A stretch of 64,000 bases of DNA from Branchiostoma floridae (lineage: Eukaryota; Chordata; Leptocardii; Amphioxiformes; Branchiostomatidae): contig NC_049997.1 in assembly GCF_000003815.2 (NCBI RefSeq), positions 11,731,060-11,795,059 on the forward strand. Reading direction: 5' to 3'. Below the pieces are notes generated by a model. That model made no database searches, was not told the DNA's origin, and saw only the letters and a list, made by a program, of their open reading frames with translations. This document shows positions 11,380-22,227 of this stretch, one piece after another. The position numbers were made by a program, and so were the translations under genes. Every line of letters begins with the position of its first letter. The first letter of the stretch is position 1.

Positions 11380-14300
11380 TCATGACTCCCTCTTGAACTG
11401 GTACTTAGCAAACACATCCTTGGTGAAGTCACATGTAGAGATGGGCTGAAAGAAAGTAAAACATATTCAGAGATGACCATACATGCATAAATGAAAAAAA
11501 ATGCCCTTGAAAGGGATGGACAAAGAGTTACTGCAATATACATGTACAGTATACATCACAATCATGTACAATTCAAGGCCTTTCAGCCCTGGCTTTTCTA
11601 CAACAATTTTACCTCAGTCAGGACCCCCTAGCTCACACACCCCTGTATAAAGACCCCCTAACCCACATACCTTCCAGCCTGCTGCAGCTGCCATCTCGTT
11701 AACTTTGCTCCCAAACTGCTCCAGCTGTTCTTTCCTCAGGTCTATCAAGTACCTGCCAACAAGGTTTCAATCAATCGATCAATTAACCAATCAATCAATC
11801 AATCAATCAACTGACCAATAAATAAATAAAATAAATGAGCCAGCCAACCACCCAAAGAATCAATCAATTGACCAATCAATCAATCACCCACAGGCATCTG
11901 GATAAGTAGTCTAGCTGTGCAAGTGTAGTTGCAAAACAAGACATTCCAATCAAATCAAATCTAAAACAATCTCAGAGTCCATACTTATAACTTACAGTCC
12001 TTTACATTGTAAAATACTGTCAATGCAAGATCAAACAAGAGACCGATTCTGACTGTCAATCACAATTAGTGGTTGAACCAATGAGAGAGTGGCAGCATGT
12101 CTGTTAATATTTGCAGTTTTGTCTTCTCTTGCAATTCTCTGTTTTGACGGAGGTCGGCAGGGTTATGGGATCAGTCTGTTGAAAATACAATAGAATAGGC
12201 TACAAGAAAGACCATGATTTAACATCATCAGAACTAACAATACTCACTTTGCCGTCTCCACTATGATAACAGCTTCGTCTGCGAGGGTTGTGTTCAGCTC
12301 GGGCGTGATCCCGTGGACCATGCCAGTCGCAAAGAACACCACGTCAAACAGCTCCGCATACTTGCTGCGGCGCGGGATGTCGCTGCAGGCGTTCAGTGGC
12401 AGGAAGTGCACCTTGAAGTCTGGGCAGGGGATGAGTGCTGTGGGAGGGGGAAGGGAGACATTCGAGTTGCCATGGTTATTCAACCTACATGTACATGGTA
12501 ATGATACTTTTCACAGATCATCTTTCATTTGAAACCTCTGAGTCCCATAGAACTACTGATTACATTGTTATGAAATCTATGAACAGAAAACCTAGTGTCC
12601 TGCAGACACAAGGTCTTCTTTCTTTTAAGAACTTGAATGTACAATTTGTTGCTGGTACATGTAACATGCATTGGCATAATACCGGTAGTAAGACTTATAC
12701 CGGTAGATTGAAAATACTGGAACTTAAAGAGATCTACACATGCAACAATAGTTATTTCTGAGCTGTGCACACTTCAGACATCTAGGTGTCCAATACACCA
12801 TTTACAAAGCATCGATAACAATGCATTCGAAGACAACAAGGCCAAAAGTTTTCAGTATCTTTTTCGGGGTAGGCAGCTCGTCGTGGGACGAACACACTGT
12901 CACATTCATTGCCAAATTTATAGATCATAATTACACATGCTCACGGCACAAGACGAACATGATTCAACAACAATCTTGAATTTCTGTTGGTGACCTACAA
13001 CTCATGTAAAAGTGTGAAGAACCGTTGCATAATAGCCCGGATCTACGACTGAATGGGCAAAATTGAACGTACACAGCCATTTTCTCGCCATTTTTATATC
13101 TACACTAGCAGTGAAGTGTTACGTCATAGCGGTTGTGACGGACAGAAGTTAAATGAAAATTCTTGACAGTATACGTCCGTTTTCTCATGACATTTTGTAT
13201 GCTCATGCAGGTTTATGTTTTATGCATTTACTGACAGAAAAGGAAGGAACATCAGAGGATGTATAAATGTACATAGCGGCAGTTAATTGTGCCGTATTTC
13301 TTCCTACCGGTATTTTGTACCCCCTCCCAACCACGCGCCCGTTCGCCGTGTAATTCCGCGGCATGTTACAATTACAATATTACGCTTTTAGCAGGACAAG
13401 AGTGGCAGAAAAGTTACACAGAAGAAGTGGCAAGGGTAACCTATAACAGCAACATGTAACTGGAGAAAATGATGCGTTGACAATTTGTCAAATCAGTATG
13501 GCTAGAGAAATCGTCGTAAACGTACCGGTATTATGATAATAGATGTTATATCTGCTTGTCTCACATTTCACTTAAAAGCTCAGTGAAATACACAAAACCC
13601 AACACCAATAACACTCTGAACCAATATTCTATGAACAGATGCAAATAACATCTTATGATCACAACATAAATGTATAGCATATCTGTATAGCATGACTGAA
13701 CGAACAAACGATATCTAAGGACAAAGGTCCATTTATGTGCTTTATAAAATAAAGTCCAAGCGACAGCATTCCAAAATGTGACTCAAATTCCCTACTACAT
13801 GTAAGATTTCCACTAGAGGCTGTGACTGTTGAGCAACCAAAGATTTGTCATATTGCTTGATTGATTTATTGTTGCTTTTAAACCATCTTCTACATCTTGC
13901 ATCCTATAGTAATTTTTTAAATCGAGGGTCAAACAAATCACATGATCATACCTTGGTCCTCATCCTTAGTTGTACCATCTCCTCTATCTCCTCCTCCTGA
14001 TGTATCAGTAGTCTGCTCTGTTCCCTCATCTTCTGCCTCTTCCTCCTCCTCTGTTATCTCTGTCAGAGTCGCCCCTTTCTTACCCTCAGCATCTTTCTGC
14101 TCTTTAGGAGGGACGTATCTCTCCCTGTGCAGAATCTCGTGGAACATGGCGAGTAGGTTGTATTCTGACACAAACGAGCAGCACTGAAAAGTAGAAAAAT
14201 AATATTGATCAATTGTTATTGCCATATTGTGAAGGCCTACAACAATCCAGCACGGACTAGCAGTCACTACAAGTCCAGACACTATTGGAAATATCTATTA

Positions 14301-17300
14301 GACACTACTAAGGTATGGACATTACTGGGAATAAGGACACTACAAGGGGTACAATTTAACTGCTGGGGCACAGACACTACTCGGGGCACAGACACGACAG
14401 GACGTACGGATGAAACGGGATACTGGCTCTACTGGCGGTACATATACTATGGGGAGTTACGGACACTAACTGGAGTATGAGTTCACTGGATATTGGAGGT
14501 AAGGGCACTGCTGTGTGTACAGACACTACTGGGGGTACAGACACTACTAGGGGGATGGAGGCTACTGGCTGTACGGAAGCTATGGGGGTGCGGACATTAC
14601 TGGGGATATGGACACTACAAGGGGTACAGAAACTACTGGAGGAACAGACACATTGCCGGTATGGACACTCCTGGGTAAACTGGGGTACAGACACTTAGTC
14701 TAATGGAAGTACGTACACTACCGCGGGTTCGGGTACTACATGGGGTATGGACAATATGAAAATTTCAGCTTTTAACTTCAATATTGTAGCAAACTTCTCA
14801 CCCCTGTATGCAGGCCGTTAGCTGTCTTGAACAGGTCCTGGTTCTCCGACTCTATCCCATGGCTGATGAAGGGACCAGTGGCGATGTCTCCCCAGTATCC
14901 ACGGGCAGGGATTCTCTCACCCTCCTAAACAAACAAACAAACAAAGAAACAAACAATAAACATTTCCATAGATCATGAAATCAGTCGTGTGCACTCCTGT
15001 ACAAGTGATCACCTCTACAAAAGATCACTCATACATGACTGTAGTGTTATCAATAATATTTTGTTTTTCTGTACGTAGCCTCGTAGTACTATTGTAGAAA
15101 ATAGTTATAATTAGGATATATCATTTTTTATCTGTTGTTATTAACTTTATATCAAACTTAATGCATTTAGCTCCATTGGGGCATGAACATGCAATAAACA
15201 TCATTGTCCTTGTCATTGTCATTGTCTATAGAGCTATTAGCTGTTATTAGTTGCCATACATTGTACCTTGTGCGATTGTTGAGCAATAAAATTCATTCAT
15301 TCATTCATTCTTAAGTCCCACCTTGCCATTGTGGACACTTTTTTGTGGTCCTTAGAAAAGTTTTGTCTTATAATTGTCTTATAATTGTATTATAATTGTA
15401 TTATAATTCCTGTCTATAATGGCCACCTGTCTACTGTTAGTTGACACTTAAGACAGGTTTGACTAGCCTGGTATCCAGCTGTATTATAGCTCCCTAGTCT
15501 CTTCTGTCCTCTCTGCAAATACTTTCTCTTCTGTCCTCTCTGTAAAGTATTTGCAGAAAGGACAGAAGAGACTCAGGAGCTATAATACACTTGAAGTCAC
15601 AACTGTAACTTCCTGCAACATGTAAAGGACATTTTAAGATAGTCTGGCAGCATTTAACAAAAGAAGAAATTAACAAACTTACCCGTTTGATGAGAACCCC
15701 GGATGCGAGGGTACGGTTCCCCACGGTGTAGTCTCCTTCTCGCACCTGGAAGGCCACGCCCGAGTCTCGCCACCGGTTGTACTCCGAACCATGCAGGATC
15801 TTGGCCTGAGGAAAGTAGAAAAGTTAATATGAAATTAAAAGATCACTTTGTTAAGTCTAAGCATCTCGATATGTCACTAATTCTTTGGTCTTCTTTAGTT
15901 AACTTTCTTTCATGTGAATTTTTCATCCATTCAGTTATGAATGGATGAGTTTTGAAGCTGGAAGGGCGGTTATACTGGCTATATAGATACAGATACAAAT
16001 ACAGAATTCCTTCTACTATTCATTGAGTCATTCAATCACTAACAAGTACATGGTTTGTACATGTAAATCAAATGGCATAAAGTATTTTTCTTAGCTTTGA
16101 TTTGTTTTCTTTTGCTTGCAAGAAAAAGAAAAGTAAAGCAAATGCAGAGAGAACTTATTTGAAACTCACATCCTTCTCGTGTAGTTTCATGGTGCGGTCC
16201 CAGTCATACACGTTTTTCCTGCTGTCATAACGGACTTCCAGGTATCGCCTCTGTCGGGCATCCCTGTGATAGTACAGACAATACATGCCATATTATTCAT
16301 GCTATTGTATTGGTTATCTACTGGCTTTGATACTTAAAAAAGTAAGAAAGCTGTATCAAATCATAAAACAATGCCACTACAAGCACCCATTGCAGTATAG
16401 GTTATTCATTTTTAAATTTAGGATTATGATAAGTATTATTTCATTTCTGAGTGAACTTACAAGGATAGTATAGACGTAGAAGTATTTTGAATTATAATAT
16501 TGATACAGTAGAAGCCAGTTAATTGCACAACGGATTAACGCACACTTCTGTTAACTGCACGGATTCCCAAAATCCCAAACTGGTGCGGTCCAGCTGGATA
16601 ACTTCGCATTACTGCACCAGCCGGATAATTGCACGAAATTCACTGGCAAATAGGCCGTGCAATTAAGCGGCTTCTACTGTATAGGGTGTTTTCTAAATCA
16701 CTTATAGAGAATATTTTGTTTTTCCGGACTCACCAAAACTTGACAATGTCGAATGACTTGTCTTCCGTGTCCCTCCAGAACTTACAGATGGCCTCCATGG
16801 CGTCACGCTCACGGAACTTCAACATGGACATGTCAATCAACGGCATGTCACGCGCCAGTCTGTCTGCATCTGTGGTAATGCAAATGAAAAGTGTCATTGT
16901 ACGATCATGACTATGAGGCTACAGTAGTAATAGTATAGTATTGCTATATGGGATTGGATTTTTCATATTTAGAATCTAATGTATTCTTACAGACATTTTC
17001 CTTGGGACCAGCTTTAAATTGCAAAGAATTGGACCAAATTTTGACTGCATACATGTATCTTTTTGTCAAAAATCTGGATACAGGTAATACTAAGTAATTC
17101 TTTGTCTTGGCAATTGAACTCAAATGAGTTTCACAATGAATTCAATTAAACACAAATGAACTTTCGATCTAAGCTATTTCATTCCTTGTGCAAACATGGG
17201 CCAATTTTGCACTTTAAGTTTAACTTTAAGTTTAACAAACTCAAAAAGCAGTCACTATCAAACTTAGATTCGAAGGAAGCTGAGAAAATTGAAATTGCTG

Positions 17301-19295
17301 TAACTGATTTTAAATACAGAACGCCTGAAAACATATTGTATAGGAGCAATAAACCAAGTGAACATTTTCCTGGAGTCCGCTAAAATCAATAGTGCTGAAA
17401 ACACAGAAAAGGCAGAGAAGCGTCAGATAATTGACGTGATAGCCAGTCCAGGTAGACAGCCAGCCTTAATTTTTCGTAAACCTTTTCTGCTAGAAAGAAG
17501 AAAGAAAAAGAACGCACCAGCAAAAACAGTATGTTTTCTCCTTTGGGAAAACATAATGAAACACACCTGTGATGAGCTTGATGAAGTCTGTGGCCTTGGA
17601 CCTGATGTAGTCAGCTGTCTGCTCTCGGACAAGAGCGTCCCCAAAAACCTCCAGGTACAGCTCAGTCTTCTCTGTAATACAGACATCAACATTAAACCTT
17701 AAACTGTCAGAGTTCCAGCCCTATAAAATGCTATTTGTTCCAGGGTCGCTGACCTCCGAAAAGAGCCCCCCAAACAAGGCCGAAGTCCCTAACTTCCGGG
17801 GTTCGTGCGCTACACACGCGCAAAGGTGCTACTTCAGGGGAATACGCTTTCCCGGTTATAACCGGGCACGGCACACAGGGCATGTCATATGTGTGCTGGA
17901 TATATCCGGGTTTGGCAGTTTAAGGGTTTTAATACAACAGCTGTCATGGGGGTCCACATGGGGGTTCCTACAACACTTAATTCAGAAAGAAACTCTACTA
18001 TGCTAAAATCAAACACATTTTGCCACTTCCACAGAAGCAAATTATCGCTTCTTACTCTACATCATTATGGAAGAAGCTTATACGGAATTGCTTCCCTGTG
18101 GGGTACTATCTAAAAGTTTTCAAATAAAAGGTAAACAAGTATCTGTTGTCACAATCCCGTACCATAACCCAAAATGTATGAGTGGCTACTTGAGCCTTAT
18201 TTTCTGGTGAATCCTCATTGTAAAGTATATATAAACAGGATGAATAATGCAAATTTTATCGTCTCGCTACAAATTATGTGAAACATACTTACCTTGCAGT
18301 CCCATCCTGTCCGGAGGTTCCAGAGCAATGTTCAGTAACAGCAGATGTCTCAGTAACAGTTCCAACTGGTTCTCTACTACATAGAACTGTGGACAGATTA
18401 AAAACAGTTTGCTAGAATTCATGCTTTAAGTATAGGGAGGAACTCATTGCAACCAATACGTACACTGTAAAAGAAGGGACATCTTCAGATTATATGCTTT
18501 GGAGAAGAGTTGCAGGTAAATAATTGCTAATTATATGTGTAACAGGTTGTTTGGTACAGTGTAATATGACCGGCTGCTGCCATGTTGCATGCCTGCAATT
18601 TTTTAGCTGGTGTGCTATGCTAAAGTAAAGGGCAGTTAAACTGGCTATACAGATACAGACAGATTATTCAGCTCACAACAACCAATCAATTGAACAGAAA
18701 TGTTACTTCTTGAAAAAGTACGAAAAACACTGTGATCAAAAAAATAAATCAGATGTTAACGTTATAACTTATCGTTATTCATCAAACAAGGCTTGTCAGA
18801 CATAGACAGACATTATGCCATTTTTTATGGCCTCCTAAAAGTTTGATTGAAATAACAAAACACTATAGGATTAAGATTTGCTGGAATTACAAGCGATGAT
18901 GCACATGAAAAAATAACAAAAACACAGCTGATACTTTTGATTACATTACCATGGAAACGAACACGAGCGAAACGCCCCCCTCCCCCACTTCACCATAATT
19001 TCCCTGCTAGATTTCTATGCTCTGTTGCTATTGCTGTTATCTCCACGCAGTGTTCACACATACGTACGTTTATCTTCCTTCTGTTCCACCTGTAAGACTG
19101 AGCAATCGTCTTCAGAATGTGTCTACAATCCCCCGCTCCCACCAGCAAAACATTCAGATCTCTCGAAGGTTCTGCAGACTCAGAAAGCGTCAATTTTTCC
19201 AGTCGTAGCTCCTTCCCTAAGTCTTGCAAGTCCTGTGCGGGACTGAAACCCCAACACGCGATGTTCCCGAAGCCTTCGGTCCCCTTTGAAGCCAT
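11380..19295 (-). CDS. DNAAF3: Dynein axonemal assembly factor 3 (DNAAF3), complete
   Basis: Cytoplasmic factor needed to preassemble outer and inner dynein arms before transport into motile cilia. Eleven exons, in coding order: 19068-19295, 18293-18386, 17567-17671, 16734-16869, 16170-16263, 15683-15805, 14802-14924, 13952-14183, 12248-12437, 11671-11752 and 11380-11445; their phases chain to 490 codons and a TGA. Family landmarks: [12 protein letters not shown] and [18 protein letters not shown] (Rossmann-like methyltransferase fold), [107 protein letters not shown]. The start MASKG at 19295 is chosen because human DNAAF3 begins a similar distance before WGLSPA; an in-frame ATG at 19340 would add 15 residues. 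An acidic, Thr/Gly-rich insert ([10 protein letters not shown]) in exon 8 is variable in the family. Confidence 0.95.
12438..13951 (-). other. DNAAF3: Largest DNAAF3 intron
   Basis: About 1.5 kb between exons 8 and 9. It contains AT-rich unique-looking DNA with scattered ACCGG motifs but no element that I can name. The open frames here (12435-12770) have no similarity to a known family and run across the splice junction. Confidence 0.4.
14275..14760. repeat. Degenerate minisatellite in a DNAAF3 intron
   Basis: The intron between exons 7 and 8 is filled by irregular copies of a phrase like ACAGACACTACTGGGGGT, with units of about 15-20 bp and many substitutions. Because stop codons are rare in the unit, open frames of 60-105 codons run through it on both strands. 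These are a by-product of the repeat and not genes. Confidence 0.8.
15130..15312 (+). mobile_element. LINE 3' end or similar retroposed tail
   Basis: The phrase GCTCCATTGGGGCATGAACA followed by ATGCAATAAACATC and a CATTGT series resembles 3' UTR ends of CR1-like LINEs, and a second tail GAGCAATAAAATTCATTC with (ATTC)n follows. No coding part remains. The call rests on general appearance only. Confidence 0.35.
15479..15586. repeat. Hairpin (fold-back) element in a DNAAF3 intron
   Basis: The phrase TGTATTATAGCTCC-TAGTCTCTTCTGTCCT with TGCAAATACTTT at 15479-15525 returns in reverse complement at 15540-15586, with only a few mismatches over about 46 bp and a short spacer that itself repeats CTCTTCTGTCCTCTCTG. 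It is a compact MITE or snap-back element. A run of TTATAATTGT units lies just upstream (15365-15410). Confidence 0.75.
16506..16679. mobile_element. Tigger/pogo-like MITE with TA target duplication
   Basis: A 174-bp element with inverted termini CAGTAGAAGCC at the left and GGCTTCTACTG at the right, flanked on both sides by TA. The inner arms repeat the phrase TTAATTGCAC. CAGTAGAA termini and a TA duplication fit the pogo/Tigger branch of the Tc1/mariner superfamily. It has no coding capacity. Confidence 0.8.
18945..18958. promoter_or_regulatory. RFX X-box-like palindrome in DNAAF3 intron 1
   Basis: The sequence GTTTCCATGGTAAT (minus strand) is one base from the symmetrical RFX pattern GTTNCCATGGNAAC. 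It lies about 110 bp inside intron 1. RFX factors drive ciliary genes, so a site here would make sense, but binding is inferred from the motif only. Confidence 0.4.
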
Positions 19296-19361
19296 GTTCT
19301 TATCACGAAAAGAGAGAAATCTTCGAAAAGTGGACAACACTAAACCAAATCTTTAGAGAAA

Positions 19362-19373
19362 CCCGCCATTTTG
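19362..19373 (-). promoter_or_regulatory. DNAAF3: YY1-like site upstream of the DNAAF3 start
   Basis: Minus-strand CAAAATGGCGGG matches the core of the YY1 recognition sequence and lies about 70 bp before the chosen start codon, where animal TATA-less promoters often carry it. No TATA box is evident. The transcription start is not determined. Confidence 0.4.
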
Positions 19374-21667
19374 TGCCTATGCAGTACAATAACGCCCTCT
19401 AGCGAAATAAGATATTAGTCCATGCTCCTTGTGGCATGCCATGAGAAACAAACTGACGTAACGTTATTCGTTATGCTGATTGGTCAACGTAAAACAATGC
19501 GCAGCTAATATAACACTATGGTAAATCCACAATACGATCTAAAAACCCACCTATGATACTACTGCACAGAAAATAATAAGCCTCATTATCTTTCACATTG
19601 AAGTGTGTACAAATAATATACAAATGGTTGTAATAATACAGCAACAAGGTATAACGTTATACTTATAGGATCAAAATTTCGGTCGCACTCATTTTTACCG
19701 CGAATAAGTAACTGTGTTATGCGGTCTAAGGGTGATGTGAACGCTGATTGGCTATGCCAATGTACATACCGGATAGTAATGCATCAATATTACATGTACT
19801 AAACATCAAACAATACTACGTGCAGATTGGTCAACATAAATTAATTGACCAATCACTGAATAGCTACTATAACACGCCAGTCAATCTGCGGCATTTATTT
19901 CATTGACTACTAGGGGTCGCTCTTAAATAATCAATGTAAAATCGTATTGGCAATATTCTTCTTGTGTTGTTCTCTTTTATTTCGCTCAGTGGCGCTCTTG
20001 ACACCCAGAGATAATGTGCCGATTACTCGTAGTTGCTAACGTTGAGCGGAAAGAAGTGAATACTACCCTAAAGGTAACTTAAATGACACAAGCACACATC
20101 TATTCCATTTCCGTTATTTATTCACTGTGCGTCACAATAAAAACTAAAAACAATTTAGACAGCATAATAAACCTTTCATTGAAATACATCTTCCAAATAC
20201 ACAAACACCAGTTCAGCTTCAAACATTGGCTCCATATTGTTATCAAGATACCTGTAGGCTGGACGCACTTCTTCTATGATACATACATAAAAAAAAACGT
20301 TCAAAACTGATATCCCATTCATTTTACTTAACTTTATATTTACAATTTGTCTTCCAGTGCACTTCTGTTATGGGATAACGTTAATCATCACAAAAAAAGT
20401 AGTTTATCTTACATTGTTCATCTTTTGTAATGGTGTTTAAATCAAATTCTTTTTCTTTGTTGCGTTCATTTGATATTTTATACATACCCAAACGATATGA
20501 TGCATGGCCATGTAACAAAACTATACACACACAAAAGGTATGATGTAACAAAACCCAAAACAAACTTTTTATCTTATTTCACACAAAATTCAAATTCATT
20601 GATACAACATGGATAAAAAATGTTATCTATTTCCAAGCAACATTACTTAAGAATTTGCCAAAAACATCCAAAATATCTTCCCTATGATAAAACAATGATA
20701 GAATAATTCTGTCTAAAACAATAGAATATAGTTCATTCTATCAATCCAAGATCAATACTATGTACATGTAACGGGGGCCGCCCTAAGATGCCCCCTGCCT
20801 CAAAAACAATACGTAGTATACCTTTAAATTATCCTACCCAAAATTGCATGCATATATCACTCACAGAGTCAACGCTAAGGTTTATGAATTTAAATATACA
20901 TACATATATCTACCTAATATTTGCATTATATTTCCCCCTAAACTACTAAGTCATTCTTTGCGATAATACAATAAGTGACAGGTGTTTGCAAGTAAACGCC
21001 TATGAGCTCATTCTTTCGTATTTCTACTTTTTTTATCTTTTATTTTCATTCTCATATAAACGTGATGAAGAGTAATTATGAAATTCAATTTTACTATTTT
21101 CTGCAACTACAGCTGAATCTCTAATATACTTGAGTTAGATTTAATATCCTTATTTTGATTTGTCTATGTACACTATGATCATTTTTCTGACATCATTGTT
21201 TTGATATCTTAAGTATTTGGTTTACTCTCATTTCGTGATAAGTTGGTTATTTTTACCTGCATCTAATCTATGCTTACTATAACATTAATATCTATTTGTT
21301 ACTTATAAATAAGTAGACTTATATAATTTGTTAAACGGTTACTAACTTATAAGCTTTCTAACTTCAGGCCACCATTGTACAATTAAGTTATTGTTTCTTT
21401 TTTGCCCTTATTATCTTGGCTGGGCTTCGCAAGCGAAGATCATCTAGGGATTTGGTCCACGTCGGCCACATGCTCGTTGATGGCTAGTCAGTCCTATGCG
21501 GGACAGACACACCCGTTCACAGCGGTCACAGGGAAATGCTTCGTTGGGGGTCTGGGCTGCGGTGGGGCGGTTCTTCCTTCTGCTGCGTTTCTCCTATATA
21601 TAGTAATCTACATACAATAAACGAGTAGTCACGAACATGTACGGTGAGCTGTAAACTGTAGGACATG
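19374..21667. other. Intergenic region between DNAAF3 and the polycystin-1-like gene
   Basis: About 2.3 kb holding the DNAAF3 promoter at its left and the 3' UTR of the polycystin-like gene at its right. The stretch near 21415-21600 contains a short palindrome (TTCGCAAGCGAA) and GC-rich sequence unlike its neighbours and may be a repeat. I see no further gene. Confidence 0.45.
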
Positions 21668-22227
21668 TTACTTCTTTTCATCGTTCTTCTGCTTGCGTCG
21701 AGCTGCCAACTTCTGTCGAAGTTTACCCCGGAACAAACGTCTGTTGTTTTCAAACTGCCGCTCCAGTCGAGCCTCGTCGGCGGCGTGCTGCTCGAGCAGT
21801 ACTTCAGCATTCTCCGCGATTTGCTCCATCCTTTTGTCACCTCGCCCCGTTTGTCTGAGACGCCTTTTCGCCGCTAGTTTTCTTTGAACGATGGCTTGAG
21901 CACGTCGTCTGCTCTCGTTCTGTACTTCGTCAAGCCTGGCGGCATTGTCTTCATGGGTTCTTAGAACACTTTGGGCCTGTTCATAGACCATGGACATGGC
22001 TGAAGTTGACGCTTGCGGTGTAGCTTCGTTAGCCGTCTCGTAGGTATCTTGTGATGGCTTCTTGGACAGCGGATTTGAGGCGACACTCTGATCTGTTTGG
22101 TTGAAAGATGAGCAATCACTTGTATCTTCTGCATCTGGCCAAATACTGTGTGCAATGTCCAAGGTGTCATCTAAGGACTCTTGTATCATTTGCAAGTTTG
22201 CATTCAGCTCGGTAAGGCTGTCTTCAC
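21668..22227 (-). CDS. Polycystin-like last coding exon: basic cytoplasmic tail
   Basis: The exon encodes 186 codons including the stop, continuing from the channel exon by a shared Gly codon. It begins [20 protein letters not shown], passes through a Ser/Thr/Asp-rich stretch, and ends in a highly charged, probably helical tail. There [14 protein letters not shown] is echoed by [12 protein letters not shown], separated by an acidic helix ([18 protein letters not shown]). Polycystins commonly end in a coiled coil that mediates assembly with a PKD2-type partner; here that role is inference. The stop is at 21668-21670. Confidence 0.85.

Noticed and set aside
13942-14187. Ser-rich plus-strand open frame
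   Set aside because: Shadow of the acidic DNAAF3 exon 13952-14183 on the other strand.
14377-14698. Overlapping open frames on both strands of about 60-105 codons
   Set aside because: Produced by a stop-poor minisatellite; no conserved protein features.
17728-18113. Plus-strand open frames in a DNAAF3 intron
   Set aside because: No family, no splice context, and DNAAF3 exons on the other strand join in phase across the interval.
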